From JAENVT01 sp963720775 (GTDB lineage: Bacteria > Actinomycetota > Acidimicrobiia > Acidimicrobiales > Ilumatobacteraceae), in the NCBI GenBank assembly GCA_963720775.1, contig CAVRGR010000004.1:1-64000 (forward strand): a stretch of 64,000 nt of DNA, written 5' to 3'. The notes below the pieces were generated by a model. It was not told the DNA's origin. It worked only from the letters and a program-made list of their open reading frames with translations, and ran no database searches. Both the position numbers and the translations under genes were made by a program. Below are positions 42,940 through 51,223 of this stretch, piece after piece. The first letter of the stretch is position 1, and every line of letters begins with the position of its first letter.

Positions 42940-44133
42940 TTGACTGATACCACGACACGATCGGCGATGCTCGGTTGGCATTCGTCGGTTCCACCGAACG
43001 GCTTCGCCAACCGAACGCCGACGCTCACCAGCAGCAACAGCAACCCACTCGGCCTCGACACTCCCGCGACGGAGATCGAGACGACTCCCGAGCACTACAA
43101 CCTCATCGGTGGGGATCCCGGATGCTTGGGGTGGACCCGGGCCTACGACGACCCGAACGTGGTGAGCCTTCGCCAAAAGCTGTGGAAGCACAACGGCATC
43201 AGAGGCCTCGAGGTTCTCGATCCCACAGAGGTGGAGCGAGCGGCGCAACTGTTCCATCGCGACGGGTTCGTCGTCGTTCGTGACGCGCTCGACCCGCAAC
43301 AGCTGGATCGCATGCGCGCCGCAACCGAGCGGGCGCTCGAAGAGATACTGGCGGTCGATCCGACCTGTGCGGCCGGGGGCGGCGCCGGCGGTCTGCCCCA
43401 CCGCTACTCGTTCGGGAGCAGTTCGGCGTCGCGCCACATGATGCATGTCGACGAGTGGGTGGAGCTGGTCGACCTACCCACCACTACTCCCATCCTCACT
43501 GCGATCTTCGGATCACCGAACTACATCCTGATCGGCGGCGGTGGAGATGTCGCCATGCCGGGGGCCATCGAGTACCAAGGCCTTCACTCCGACAACGTCT
43601 GGTCCGAGCTGCACGATCCCACCGGTCGCGTCTCCACGCGCGAGCTCCCAGTTCCAGCCGTCACCATCAACTTCCCGATGGTCGACCTCACGCCGGAGAA
43701 CGGCCCCACGAGACAGATCCCCGGCACTCAGAACTCTCGTCATCCCATCCCCAACCTGCACGACGAGCCAGAGTGGATGAAGCTCAGCACGCTCTGCCCA
43801 GCACCCGCTGGCTCGGCCATCTTCCGTGACCTGCGCGCCTGGCACGGCGGCACGCCGAACCTGTCGCAGCACGTTCGCGCCGCCCCCAACATCGAGTACT
43901 TCGCCCCGTGGTTCCGCAGCGAAGCGGTGATCCGTTCCATGCCATACGAGCAGTGGAAGTCGCTCTCGCCACACGGTCAGCGCATCTCCCGGTACATCAT
44001 GTGCGGCAAGGGCGAGGTCGTCGTAGGCGCCGGTTACATCCACCCAAAGGCAAAGATGCGCGACGCGTTCAAGGCCGAACAGCTGCGACAACTCGGAGAC
44101 GAAGCCACCGAGGAGTACCTCCGGCGCCTCTAG
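42940..44133 (+). CDS. Phytanoyl-CoA dioxygenase (PhyH)-family protein, first of two
   Basis: The protein has about 397 residues, an Fe(II)/2-oxoglutarate oxygenase fold. The HxD pair is in GLHSDNVWSE, the distal His in RAWHGGTPN, and a likely 2-oxoglutarate Arg in QHVRAAPN. The start is uncertain: TTG 42940 (a GGGG stretch upstream, giving a natural MTDTTT N-terminus), GTG 42913, or ATG 42967. Members hydroxylate unactivated carbons or act on CoA esters and aromatic side chains. It is followed 52 nt later by a second, distantly related PhyH gene, and its transcription probably begins at the operator at 42850. Confidence 0.82.
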   Translation: MTDTTTRSAMLGWHSSVPPNGFANRTPTLTSSNSNPLGLDTPATEIETTPEHYNLIGGDPGCLGWTRAYDDPNVVSLRQKLWKHNGIRGLEVLDPTEVERAAQLFHRDGFVVVRDALDPQQLDRMRAATERALEEILAVDPTCAAGGGAGGLPHRYSFGSSSASRHMMHVDEWVELVDLPTTTPILTAIFGSPNYILIGGGGDVAMPGAIEYQGLHSDNVWSELHDPTGRVSTRELPVPAVTINFPMVDLTPENGPTRQIPGTQNSRHPIPNLHDEPEWMKLSTLCPAPAGSAIFRDLRAWHGGTPNLSQHVRAAPNIEYFAPWFRSEAVIRSMPYEQWKSLSPHGQRISRYIMCGKGEVVVGAGYIHPKAKMRDAFKAEQLRQLGDEATEEYLRRL

Positions 44134-44185
44134 CTCGACGTGTGAGATGCTCGACGGCGCACCTACTCTGCAAGGAAGTGACGAG

Positions 44186-45121
44186 ATGTTGACTCATCCA
44201 ACAGTCGAAGCAGCGGGGGCGCTGGAGCGTTTGAACGCCGACGGCTTCGTGGTGATCGAGAACCTGATCCCTACGGCCACGGTCACCGACCTGCGTGATC
44301 GCGTCGAGCGCATCCTCGAGCACGAACGAGCGCATCCGGTCGACCCGGGCGAGACCGAGATCACCGACGATCAGGTCGGCGACGTCGACTTCGAGTACTG
44401 GCGCAGCGGCGACGACGAGATCGAACGGATGAAGCGTCGAATCAGGCACCGCCAGGCGGCCGAGTTCGACACACCATGGCCCGTTCGCGCCGACGAGGTG
44501 TGCATCAGCTTCATCCACATCCCGTCGCTGTTCGATGACGGTCGTTCACAACGGATCTTCAACCTCATCAACAAAGACACCGCGTTCGCCCCGCTGGTCG
44601 AGCACCCCTTGGTGTTGGAGGTGATGGATGCGGAGCTGGGCCGCGATTCCATCGTGCTCGACATGAGCGTGAACCACGTCGGCCCGCACACGAACAGCGC
44701 CGGATGGCACGTCGACTCGCCACTCACGCAGATCGCCGAGCCACTGCCCAACTTCACCTTGAGCATCCAGTCGGCGTGGATGCTCGACGACTTCACCGCC
44801 GACAACGGTGCCACGCACGTGGTGCGCGGCAGCCACCTCACGCAACGCAAACCGCCGTCGGGACGCGACGTGCTGCAGAACGAGGTCGTGCTCGAGGGCC
44901 CAGCAGGGTCGCTGGCCATCTGGCTGTCGCAGACCTGGCATCGCCACGGTGCCAACGTCACCGATGGAGTGCGCAACGGCGTGATCATCCAGTACGGGCG
45001 TTCCTGGGTGAAGCCCTTCGTCGACTTGCGCACGCCGATGACGGCCGAGCAGGCTGCCGTCTTCTCACCGCGACTGCGCTACATGCTCGGTTGCAATGCC
45101 AGCGCTCCCGTGCGCGGCTGA
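44186..45121 (+). CDS. Phytanoyl-CoA dioxygenase (PhyH)-family protein, second of two
   Basis: The protein has 311 residues. It opens ALERLNADGFVVIENLI, the usual PhyH entry. Iron ligands are seen as H and D in GWHVDSPLT and H in TWHRHGANV, with the following Arg in GVRNGVIIQYGRS. ATG 44186 is chosen (AAGGAAG about 8 nt upstream) over an open frame reaching back to 44147. Together with the previous gene it offers two successive or alternative hydroxylations. The substrate is unknown. Confidence 0.85.
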   Translation: MLTHPTVEAAGALERLNADGFVVIENLIPTATVTDLRDRVERILEHERAHPVDPGETEITDDQVGDVDFEYWRSGDDEIERMKRRIRHRQAAEFDTPWPVRADEVCISFIHIPSLFDDGRSQRIFNLINKDTAFAPLVEHPLVLEVMDAELGRDSIVLDMSVNHVGPHTNSAGWHVDSPLTQIAEPLPNFTLSIQSAWMLDDFTADNGATHVVRGSHLTQRKPPSGRDVLQNEVVLEGPAGSLAIWLSQTWHRHGANVTDGVRNGVIIQYGRSWVKPFVDLRTPMTAEQAAVFSPRLRYMLGCNASAPVRG

Positions 45122-45173
45122 CCGGGCCGGAAATCCGACGCGGCCTCAGGCACCTGCTGACTAGCGTCCGGGC

Positions 45174-45830
45174 GTGCCTTCGCTCTCGACGCTCCCGGTT
45201 TTCGTCGCCGCCTCGATCGCCCTGCTGGTGATCCCCGGTCCTGCCGTGCTCTTCATCGTTGCTCGCAGCGGAGCTCAAGGAAGGCGCGCCGGGTTCGTGT
45301 CCGTCCTCGGAGTGCACACGGCCTCGATCGTCCACGTCAGCGCTGCTGTTGCCGGTCTTTCTGCCCTCGTCGTCGCCTCCGCCGTCGCGTTCACGGCGGT
45401 GAAGTTCGTCGGCGGCTTGTACCTGATCTTCCTCGGAGTCAAGTCGATCCGTGGGGCCCGGCGCCTGTCGCGAGCCGTCGCTCCGACACTACGGCCGGAG
45501 AGCCGGCTCTTCGCCGAGGCATTCGTCGTCAACTTGCTCAACCCGAAGGTAGCTCTCTTCTTCTTGGCCTTCCTCCCCCAGTTCGTCGACCGTGGCCACG
45601 GAGCGATCTGGACGCAGACGCTCGTGCTGGGCATGGTGTACATAGCGCTCGGCCTGTGCTCCGACAGCGTGTACGTGCTGATCGGCGCCCGCATGGGTTC
45701 GTGGATGAACACGCGCGCCGAACGACTGCGCGCCAGCAGGTACGCCGAGGGCGGGATCCTGGTGGGCTTGGGCGTTCTCACACTCTCGCTTCCGCATCAC
45801 TCGACCAGCCCACGATCAGATCGTATATGA
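45174..45830 (+). CDS. LysE/RhtB-family exporter
   Basis: The protein has 218 residues and six predicted transmembrane helices. The family signature IALLVIPGPAVLFIVARSGAQGRRAG lies at the N-terminus, and the helix segment AFVVNLLNPKVALFFLAFLPQF is typical. Such proteins export amino acids or small toxic compounds. Its GTG start lies 52 nt behind the PhyH gene, and its TGA stop lies inside the next palindrome. It may relieve accumulation of a pathway intermediate. Confidence 0.85.
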   Translation: MPSLSTLPVFVAASIALLVIPGPAVLFIVARSGAQGRRAGFVSVLGVHTASIVHVSAAVAGLSALVVASAVAFTAVKFVGGLYLIFLGVKSIRGARRLSRAVAPTLRPESRLFAEAFVVNLLNPKVALFFLAFLPQFVDRGHGAIWTQTLVLGMVYIALGLCSDSVYVLIGARMGSWMNTRAERLRASRYAEGGILVGLGVLTLSLPHHSTSPRSDRI

Positions 45831-45831
45831 T
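45820..45831 (+). promoter_or_regulatory. Variant palindrome ATCGTATATGAT upstream of the mycofactocin-type SDR
   Basis: The site matches the consensus at 11 of 12 positions. TATGAT at 45826-45831 can serve as -10 for the SDR gene 50 nt downstream. The stop codon of the exporter (45828-45830) is embedded in it. A GATCAGATC stretch just before it adds partial symmetry. Confidence 0.72.
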
Positions 45832-45881
45832 CGCTGCTCACGTCGATCGGTCTGGGGACGTGTCATGAGGCGAGGTGTCCG

Positions 45882-46712
45882 ATGGGGAGCATGGATGGCC
45901 GGGTTGCACTGATCACCGGCGCAGCGCGAGGGATGGGTCGGTCGCATGCAGTACGTCTTGCCGAGGCGGGTGCCGACATCATCGCCGTCGACATCTGCCG
46001 GCAGATCGAGTCGATGAGCGTGAAGATGTCGAGTCGCGAGGATCTCGAAGAGACTGCGTCACTCGTGCGGCAGGCCGGACGCCAGATCGTGTGCGGCGTT
46101 GCCGATGTGCGTGATCGGCGCGGCCTTCGAGCCGCCGTAGCCGAGGGTGTAGCCACCCTCGGACGCCTCGACGCGGTCGTCGCCAACGCCGGCATCTGGA
46201 CCATCACAGTCGACCAACCGACGGACGACGACGGCCGCACGAGGATGTGGGAAGACACCATTGGCGTCAACCTCACCGGCGCCTGGAACACCATCGAGGT
46301 GAGTGCCCCCTTCATGATCGACGCCGGGCACGGCGGATCGATCATCATCATCTCGTCCACCGCCGCGCTGCAGACGGTTTCGAACGACGACCTTGCCTTC
46401 ACGTCGTACGGAGTCTCCAAGATCGCGTTGATCGGGTTGATGAAGATGAGCGCTTCCGACCTCGCCCCGCACTCGATTCGAGTGAATGCTGTCCATCCAA
46501 CCGGGGTGGGAACGCCCCTGACGGAGAACGCCGTCGTCGACGAGTACTTCGCCCGCAACGCCGATCTCGCCGCGCAGATCGGGCGCGTGTTCGCGCCGGT
46601 GGAACCCGGCGCGATCAGCGACGCCGTGCTGTTCCTCGCCTCCGACGCATCACGCCACATCTCCGGTGTGAGCCTGCCCGTCGACGGGGCTGCGATGGTT
46701 CGCTGGCGTTGA
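45882..46712 (+). CDS. Mycofactocin-coupled short-chain dehydrogenase/reductase
   Basis: The protein has 276 residues, an SDR with GAARGMGRSHAVRLAEAGADIIAVDIC (the NAD site and the family-typical DIC), VANAGIW, IIIISSTAAL with the catalytic Ser, and the Tyr/Lys pair in FTSYGVSKIAL. The opening matches the group whose NAD is not exchanged and which relies on mycofactocin as electron carrier. The ATG at 45882 has AGGCGAGG upstream; ATG 45891 is an alternative. It is controlled by the palindrome at 45820 and probably oxidises an alcohol of the pathway. Confidence 0.87.
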   Translation: MGSMDGRVALITGAARGMGRSHAVRLAEAGADIIAVDICRQIESMSVKMSSREDLEETASLVRQAGRQIVCGVADVRDRRGLRAAVAEGVATLGRLDAVVANAGIWTITVDQPTDDDGRTRMWEDTIGVNLTGAWNTIEVSAPFMIDAGHGGSIIIISSTAALQTVSNDDLAFTSYGVSKIALIGLMKMSASDLAPHSIRVNAVHPTGVGTPLTENAVVDEYFARNADLAAQIGRVFAPVEPGAISDAVLFLASDASRHISGVSLPVDGAAMVRWR

Positions 46713-46753
46713 TCGCAAGCGGCCGGGCTCGACCACACGTTTGACGGCTGCGG

Positions 46754-46768
46754 CCCCGTATCGGGGCG
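46754..46768 (+). terminator. Hairpin downstream of the SDR gene
   Basis: GCCCCG, a TAT loop and CGGGGC form a 6-bp stem 42 nt after the SDR stop. No T-run follows, so it is at best a weak or Rho-assisted terminator. The rest of the 177-nt spacer to 46890 shows nothing else I can name. Confidence 0.45.
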
Positions 46769-46889
46769 CCAGCTCACAAACGCAACCCTTCACAAGGGAC
46801 AGCACCGCATCTGCCGCTCCGGCTCGAACCGGGAGATCAGCATCGTGCCTGTGCGGTACGGTTTGCATCCGACCAATGGAGGACTGCCG

Positions 46890-47201
46890 ATGTGGGCCCA
46901 GATGATCACCATGCGTTTGAAGCCTGGCCGAGAAGCCGACCTCGGGGCGTTGATGGAGCAGCTGCAGGCCGTGGAACAACCCGACTCAGGTCTGCTGCGC
47001 ACGACAACGATGCGCGACCGCAACGACCCGACCCTCGTCTACACGTTGGTCGTCTTCGAGAGCGAAGAGAAGGCGCGGGCGCGCGAGAACGACCCGAGAC
47101 GGAACGAGGGGCTGCAGGCCGTGAGGGCAACGATGGCGGAGATGTTCGATGGTGCTCCGCAGTTTGTCGACCTGACGGTCGACTACGACGTCTCACGGTA
47201 G
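46890..47201 (+). CDS. Antibiotic biosynthesis monooxygenase (ABM)-like small protein
   Basis: The protein has 103 residues and the ABM/dimeric alpha-beta barrel pattern: MWAQMITMRLKPGREADL, a VYTLVVFESEEKARARE strand-helix and FVDLTVDYDV at the end. The ATG at 46890 has GGAGG 9 nt upstream, so the frame reaching 46845 is not used. ABM proteins range from quinol-forming monooxygenases to stress proteins; I see no residue that decides. It stands alone between the SDR and the zinc-finger gene. Confidence 0.72.
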   Translation: MWAQMITMRLKPGREADLGALMEQLQAVEQPDSGLLRTTTMRDRNDPTLVYTLVVFESEEKARARENDPRRNEGLQAVRATMAEMFDGAPQFVDLTVDYDVSR

Positions 47202-47378
47202 CCAGGCTCGCCCCGCGACCTAGCGGCCGGCAATCATCGGTCGAAGCCAGAGCGTGGTGCCGCTGCCTACGAACTCTCGCCTGGCCGAGTCTTCGTCAAC
47301 GCCCGCCGACATTGCCAGCAACGTGTCGTTCGTCGGAGTCGAGTCGAGGAGGCTTCAGGTCGGGCACACCACCTCCGG

Positions 47379-47672
47379 TCAGGGATGTGCTGGGCTGTCG
47401 AGCATCGACGGCACCTCGAACACGACATCGTCGACGTAGCACCACAGCCAATCCTCACCCGGTTCGAAGCTCTGAACGATCGGGTGACTCGTCGCGTGGA
47501 AGTGCGCCGTTGCGTGACGCATCGGCGAACTGTCGCAGCAGCCCACGTGACCGCACAACGCACATCGACGGAGGTGCAGCCAGCGGGTGCCGATCGCCAG
47601 GCAATCCTCGCAACCGGTCGAGGACGGGGCGACACCGGCCACGATGGTGTCGAGGTGAGAGCAATCCGGCAT
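47379..47672 (-). CDS. UBP-type zinc-finger protein
   Basis: The protein has 97 residues. The pattern of Cys and His residues (CSHLD, CEDCLAIGTRWLHLRRCALCGHVGCCDSS, HATAHFHATSHPIVQSFEPGEDWLWCYVDD) matches the ubiquitin-protease-type zinc finger found free-standing in actinobacteria. Its bacterial role is unknown; recognition of C-terminal peptides has been suggested for the fold. ATG 47672 is chosen; ATG 47678 would add two residues. The gene points towards the ABM gene, with 177 nt of featureless DNA between them. Confidence 0.8.
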   Translation of the reverse strand: MPDCSHLDTIVAGVAPSSTGCEDCLAIGTRWLHLRRCALCGHVGCCDSSPMRHATAHFHATSHPIVQSFEPGEDWLWCYVDDVVFEVPSMLDSPAHP

Positions 47673-47744
47673 CACCATGAACAACGATGGTAACGAGTCG
47701 GGTCGACCGATGGCGGAGCCGGCGACGAGGGTACGGTCGGGTTC

Positions 47745-48888
47745 ATGCCCGACGACGTCTCGCTTCGACCGTTTCGCATCGACGTGCCCGACGAGGTGCT
47801 GCACGACCTTCACCAACGATTGACCCACACTCGCTGGCCGGAGGCAGAGACCGTCGACGATTGGAGCCAGGGTGCTCCACTGTCGTGGATCCAGGACATG
47901 TGCGGCTACTGGGCCGACGGATACGACTGGCGAACGAGAGAGAACCTGCTGAACCGCTTCGACCAGTACCTCACGACCATCGACGGGCTCGACATCCACT
48001 TCGTGCACCAACGATCACCGCACGCCGAAGCGCGGCCTCTGGTGATCACCCATGGTTGGCCGGGCTCGATCGTCGAGTTCCACAAAGTCATCGAACCGTT
48101 GACCGATCCCACGGCGTTCGGGGGCACCGCCCTCGACGCTTTCCACGTGATCTGCCCGGCGCTGCCCGGCTTCGGCTTTTCCGGCAAACCGGCCGCGACA
48201 GGTTGGGGAGTCGAGCGAATTGCGGCGGCATGGGCAACGCTCATGGGCAGGCTCGGCTACGACCAGTACTTTGCCCAGGGGGGCGACTGGGGCTCGGCCG
48301 TCACGCGCCGCGATCGGCGCCCAGGACGCACAGCACTGCGCGGCAATCCACATCACGTTGGCCATGGGAACTCGGCCACGGGTCGATGGCGAGCCGACGC
48401 CCGACGAGCAGCGAGCGATGCAAGGCGCTCAGCACTACCAGACCTGGGGCTCGGGCTACTCCAAGCAGCAGGCCACCCGGCCGCAGACGATCGGGTACGG
48501 CTTGGCCGATTCACCGGCGGGGCAGGCGGCCTGGATCCTCGAGAAGTTCTGGGCGTGGACCGACTGCGACGGCCATCCTGAGAACGTGCTCAGTCGCGAC
48601 GAGCTGCTCGACAACTTGATGTTCTACTGGGCCACCAACAGCGCGACGAGCTCGGCCCGTATCTACTGGGAGAGCTTCGGCAAGGCCCGCGCCACGCAAC
48701 TCTCGGTGCCGGTCGGCGTGACCGTGTACCCCAAGGAGATCGTCACCCCCGTGCGTTCGTGGATGGAGGCGGACTATCCGAACATCGTCCACTGGTCGGA
48801 GCAGCCGAAGGGCGGACACTTCGCTGCGTTCGAACAACCGGAGCTCTTCGTCGCCGACATCAGGGAGTGCTTCAGGCAGTTCCGCTGA
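47745..48888 (+). pseudogene. Epoxide hydrolase (EHN + alpha/beta-hydrolase), frameshifted
   Basis: The first 187 or so residues (frame of 47745) contain the EHN domain (RPFRIDVPDEVLHDLHQRL, HTRWPEAETVDDWSQG), the oxyanion motif HGWPGS and the nucleophile loop GGDWGSAVT. Within CGCG at 48304-48307 one extra base shifts the frame. The other frame then continues AAIGAQDAQHCAAIHITLAM and so on to a stop at 48888, including the catalytic His in GGHFAAFEQPE. With the base removed the enzyme has about 380 residues, the normal length for microsomal-type epoxide hydrolases. Real inactivation or sequence error. Confidence 0.8.
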
Positions 48889-49877
48889 TCGGTGTCGTCC
48901 CACTCGGCGTCGAGCTCGTCGGTCGTCATCGCACCAGCCGCGACCTCGCCGTGGAGCATCCTGATCGCGTAGCCCTGCAGGAACTCGTTGGCCGGCGCAG
49001 TGAGGCCATGCAGCCGAGCGAGCAGAAGGATCTCACCGTTGAAGTAGTCGGTCTCCAGCGACGTCGCCCCCTTCATCAGGCTCTGCCACGTCGAGCCGCC
49101 CAAGAACGTGTCGCCGGCGGGGATGTCGAACTGCATCCGAGCGGCGCGCGGCTCGTACAGCTCGACACGCTCGGCCGACTGCTCCCAGCGGATTCCCGCG
49201 GCTCGATAGGCGCGCTTGCCTTCCTCGATGGCCGCGGCAACGACCCGCGCGCCGCGACCGGCAGTGCCACACGCTGCGTCGGCAGCATTGCCGAGATTGA
49301 CCAGCAACTTGGCGTACTTCTTGGTCATCACCTCGTTGTCGGCCTCCGACGAGATGCCCGGTGATGCATCGAGCAGGGCGGCGAGCTCGACGGCGGTCTC
49401 GTCCACGCCTGTCGGATAACGGCCCACGTCGAGGATCGCGTTGGTTGGTGCGCACAGCACCGTGACCTCGCCCGCTCGTTCGAATTGAGCCGGCAGTTGC
49501 ACAACCATTCCGTACACGCGTGGGAAGCGGCGAAGGGCCATACGCTCGTGCTCCACCCCGTTGGTTGCACACACGACCGGGACAGCGGCGTTCCAGTCGA
49601 CAAGTTCGGAGTGGATCGCAGGGGTGTCCTGCGTCTTCGCCGTGATCACCACGACGTCTTCTGCAGTGGGCGTGAGTTGTGCGATCGAGGTGACCGCATC
49701 GATGCCAATGACCTCCGTACCTAGTGCGCTGCGCAACGCGAGGCCATTCTGGCGGATCGCGGTCGCATGGGCCGGGCGAGCGACCAGCACGACGTCAGTG
49801 CCACCCTGGTGAAGCCGCCCACCGATCACGCTGCCCACCGCACCTGCTCCGTAGATGATCACTCGCACGACCGGCAT
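48774..49877 (-). CDS. 2-dehydropantoate 2-reductase (PanE/ApbA)-family protein
   Basis: The protein has 367 residues. The NADP site reads IIYGAGAVGSVIGGRL, the Lys region AEDVVVITAKTQDTPAI, and the second domain TKKYAKLLVNLGNA with the family Lys and Asn, followed by FNGEILLLARLHGLTAPANEFL. After DELDAEWDDTD the frame continues 40 residues into the oppositely oriented epoxide hydrolase gene (115-nt overlap), which looks unnatural; the true end may be nearer 48890. Ketopantoate reduction is possible, but many paralogues act on other 2-oxo acids. A GTG at 49868 is an alternative start. Confidence 0.78.
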   Translation of the reverse strand: MPVVRVIIYGAGAVGSVIGGRLHQGGTDVVLVARPAHATAIRQNGLALRSALGTEVIGIDAVTSIAQLTPTAEDVVVITAKTQDTPAIHSELVDWNAAVPVVCATNGVEHERMALRRFPRVYGMVVQLPAQFERAGEVTVLCAPTNAILDVGRYPTGVDETAVELAALLDASPGISSEADNEVMTKKYAKLLVNLGNAADAACGTAGRGARVVAAAIEEGKRAYRAAGIRWEQSAERVELYEPRAARMQFDIPAGDTFLGGSTWQSLMKGATSLETDYFNGEILLLARLHGLTAPANEFLQGYAIRMLHGEVAAGAMTTDELDAEWDDTDQRNCLKHSLMSATKSSGCSNAAKCPPFGCSDQWTMFG

Positions 49878-49984
49878 CGTACGGTGGGTCTCCGGCGAGT
49901 GCAGGATTGGCGGAGGGCTGCACCGGGGTACTGTTCACCGAGGGCACCCGGACGTGCTGGACTGGGCATCACAAAGGAGGGTCA

Positions 49985-51223
49985 ATGATCGCAGGCGACC
50001 CACTTCGGTTCCGCATCCCGGAGCCCCCGGCTCGACCGGGCGAACGGGCCGACTTCTCGTACCTGGTCGTGCCTGCGGCAGGAACCGCGCCACGTCCCGC
50101 TGTCGATACCGATCCGAGTGAGATGCGCGACCTCGCCTACTCGATGATCCGCGTGCTCGACGACGATGGCTCCGCCGTCGGGCCCTGGGTCCCCCAGATC
50201 GACGCCGATGCGCTGTACCAGGGCCTGCGGGCAATGGCCATGACCCGCGCCTACGACGACCGCATGCTGATGGCCCAACGGCAGGGCAAGACCTCGTTCT
50301 ACATGCGCTGCACCGGCGAGGAGGCGATCGCTGTCGGTCACGCTCTCGAACTGGATCGCGACGACATGTTCTTCCCGACCTATCGCCAGCAAGGTTGGCT
50401 GATCGCCCGCAGGTGGCCGCTCGTCGACATGATGTGCCAGGTGCTCTCCAACGAGAAGGATCGGCTTCACGGGCGGCAGATGCCGATCATGTACTCTGCC
50501 CGCGAGGTTGGCTTCTTCTCGATCTCGGGCAACCTCGGCACGCAGTACATCCAAGCCGTTGGCTGGGCCATGGCCTCGGCGATCAAGGGCGACACACGGA
50601 TCGCGTCCGGTGTTGTCGGCGAGGGCACCACGGCCGAGGCCGATTTCCACTATGCCCTGACGTTCGCCTCCACGTACCAAGCGCCGGTGATCCTCAACGT
50701 GGTCAACAACCAGTGGGCGATCTCTACCTTCCAAGGCATTGCCGGTGGTAGCCAATCAACGTTCGCGGCACGTGCCATCGGTCATGGCATTCCTGCATTG
50801 CGCGTCGACGGCAACGACTACCTCGCCGTCATTGCCGCCACGCGGTGGGCCGCACAACGGGCGCGTGCCAACCTCGGGCCAACCCTCATCGAATGGGTCA
50901 CGTACCGGGCATCCGCCCATTCGACGTCCGACGACCCGTCTCGTTACCGCCCCGCCGACGAATGGAAGTCATGGCCGCTCGGTGACCCGATCGAGCGGCT
51001 CAAGAACCATCTCATCGTCCGCGGCGAATGGTCCGACGACAAGCATCACGACCTGCTTGCCGACGTCGGCCGCGAGGTGTCGGCTGCGGCGAAGGAAGCA
51101 GAGACCTACGGCACGTTGCTCGACGGTCGGGTCGCCAGCGCGAAGAGCATCTTCGAAGACGTGTTCAAGGTGATGCCCCAACATCTGCAGCGCCAGCGCC
51201 GGCAGATGGAGGACGAGCGATGA
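49985..51223 (+). CDS. bkdA1: Branched-chain 2-oxoacid dehydrogenase E1 alpha subunit
   Basis: The protein has 412 residues. The extended N-terminus (RFRIPEPPARPGERADFSYL) and the sequence GRQMPIMYSAREVGFFSISG match the Pseudomonas-type 2-oxoisovalerate dehydrogenase alpha subunit rather than pyruvate dehydrogenase. The thiamine-diphosphate site is GEGTTAEADFHYAL through NNQWAIST. The phosphorylation-loop region reads ASAHSTSDDPSRYRP. It decarboxylates 2-oxo acids from Val, Leu and Ile. A very strong AAAGGAGG lies about 5 nt before ATG 49985, and the stop overlaps the beta gene by 4 nt. Confidence 0.92.
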   Translation: MIAGDPLRFRIPEPPARPGERADFSYLVVPAAGTAPRPAVDTDPSEMRDLAYSMIRVLDDDGSAVGPWVPQIDADALYQGLRAMAMTRAYDDRMLMAQRQGKTSFYMRCTGEEAIAVGHALELDRDDMFFPTYRQQGWLIARRWPLVDMMCQVLSNEKDRLHGRQMPIMYSAREVGFFSISGNLGTQYIQAVGWAMASAIKGDTRIASGVVGEGTTAEADFHYALTFASTYQAPVILNVVNNQWAISTFQGIAGGSQSTFAARAIGHGIPALRVDGNDYLAVIAATRWAAQRARANLGPTLIEWVTYRASAHSTSDDPSRYRPADEWKSWPLGDPIERLKNHLIVRGEWSDDKHHDLLADVGREVSAAAKEAETYGTLLDGRVASAKSIFEDVFKVMPQHLQRQRRQMEDER

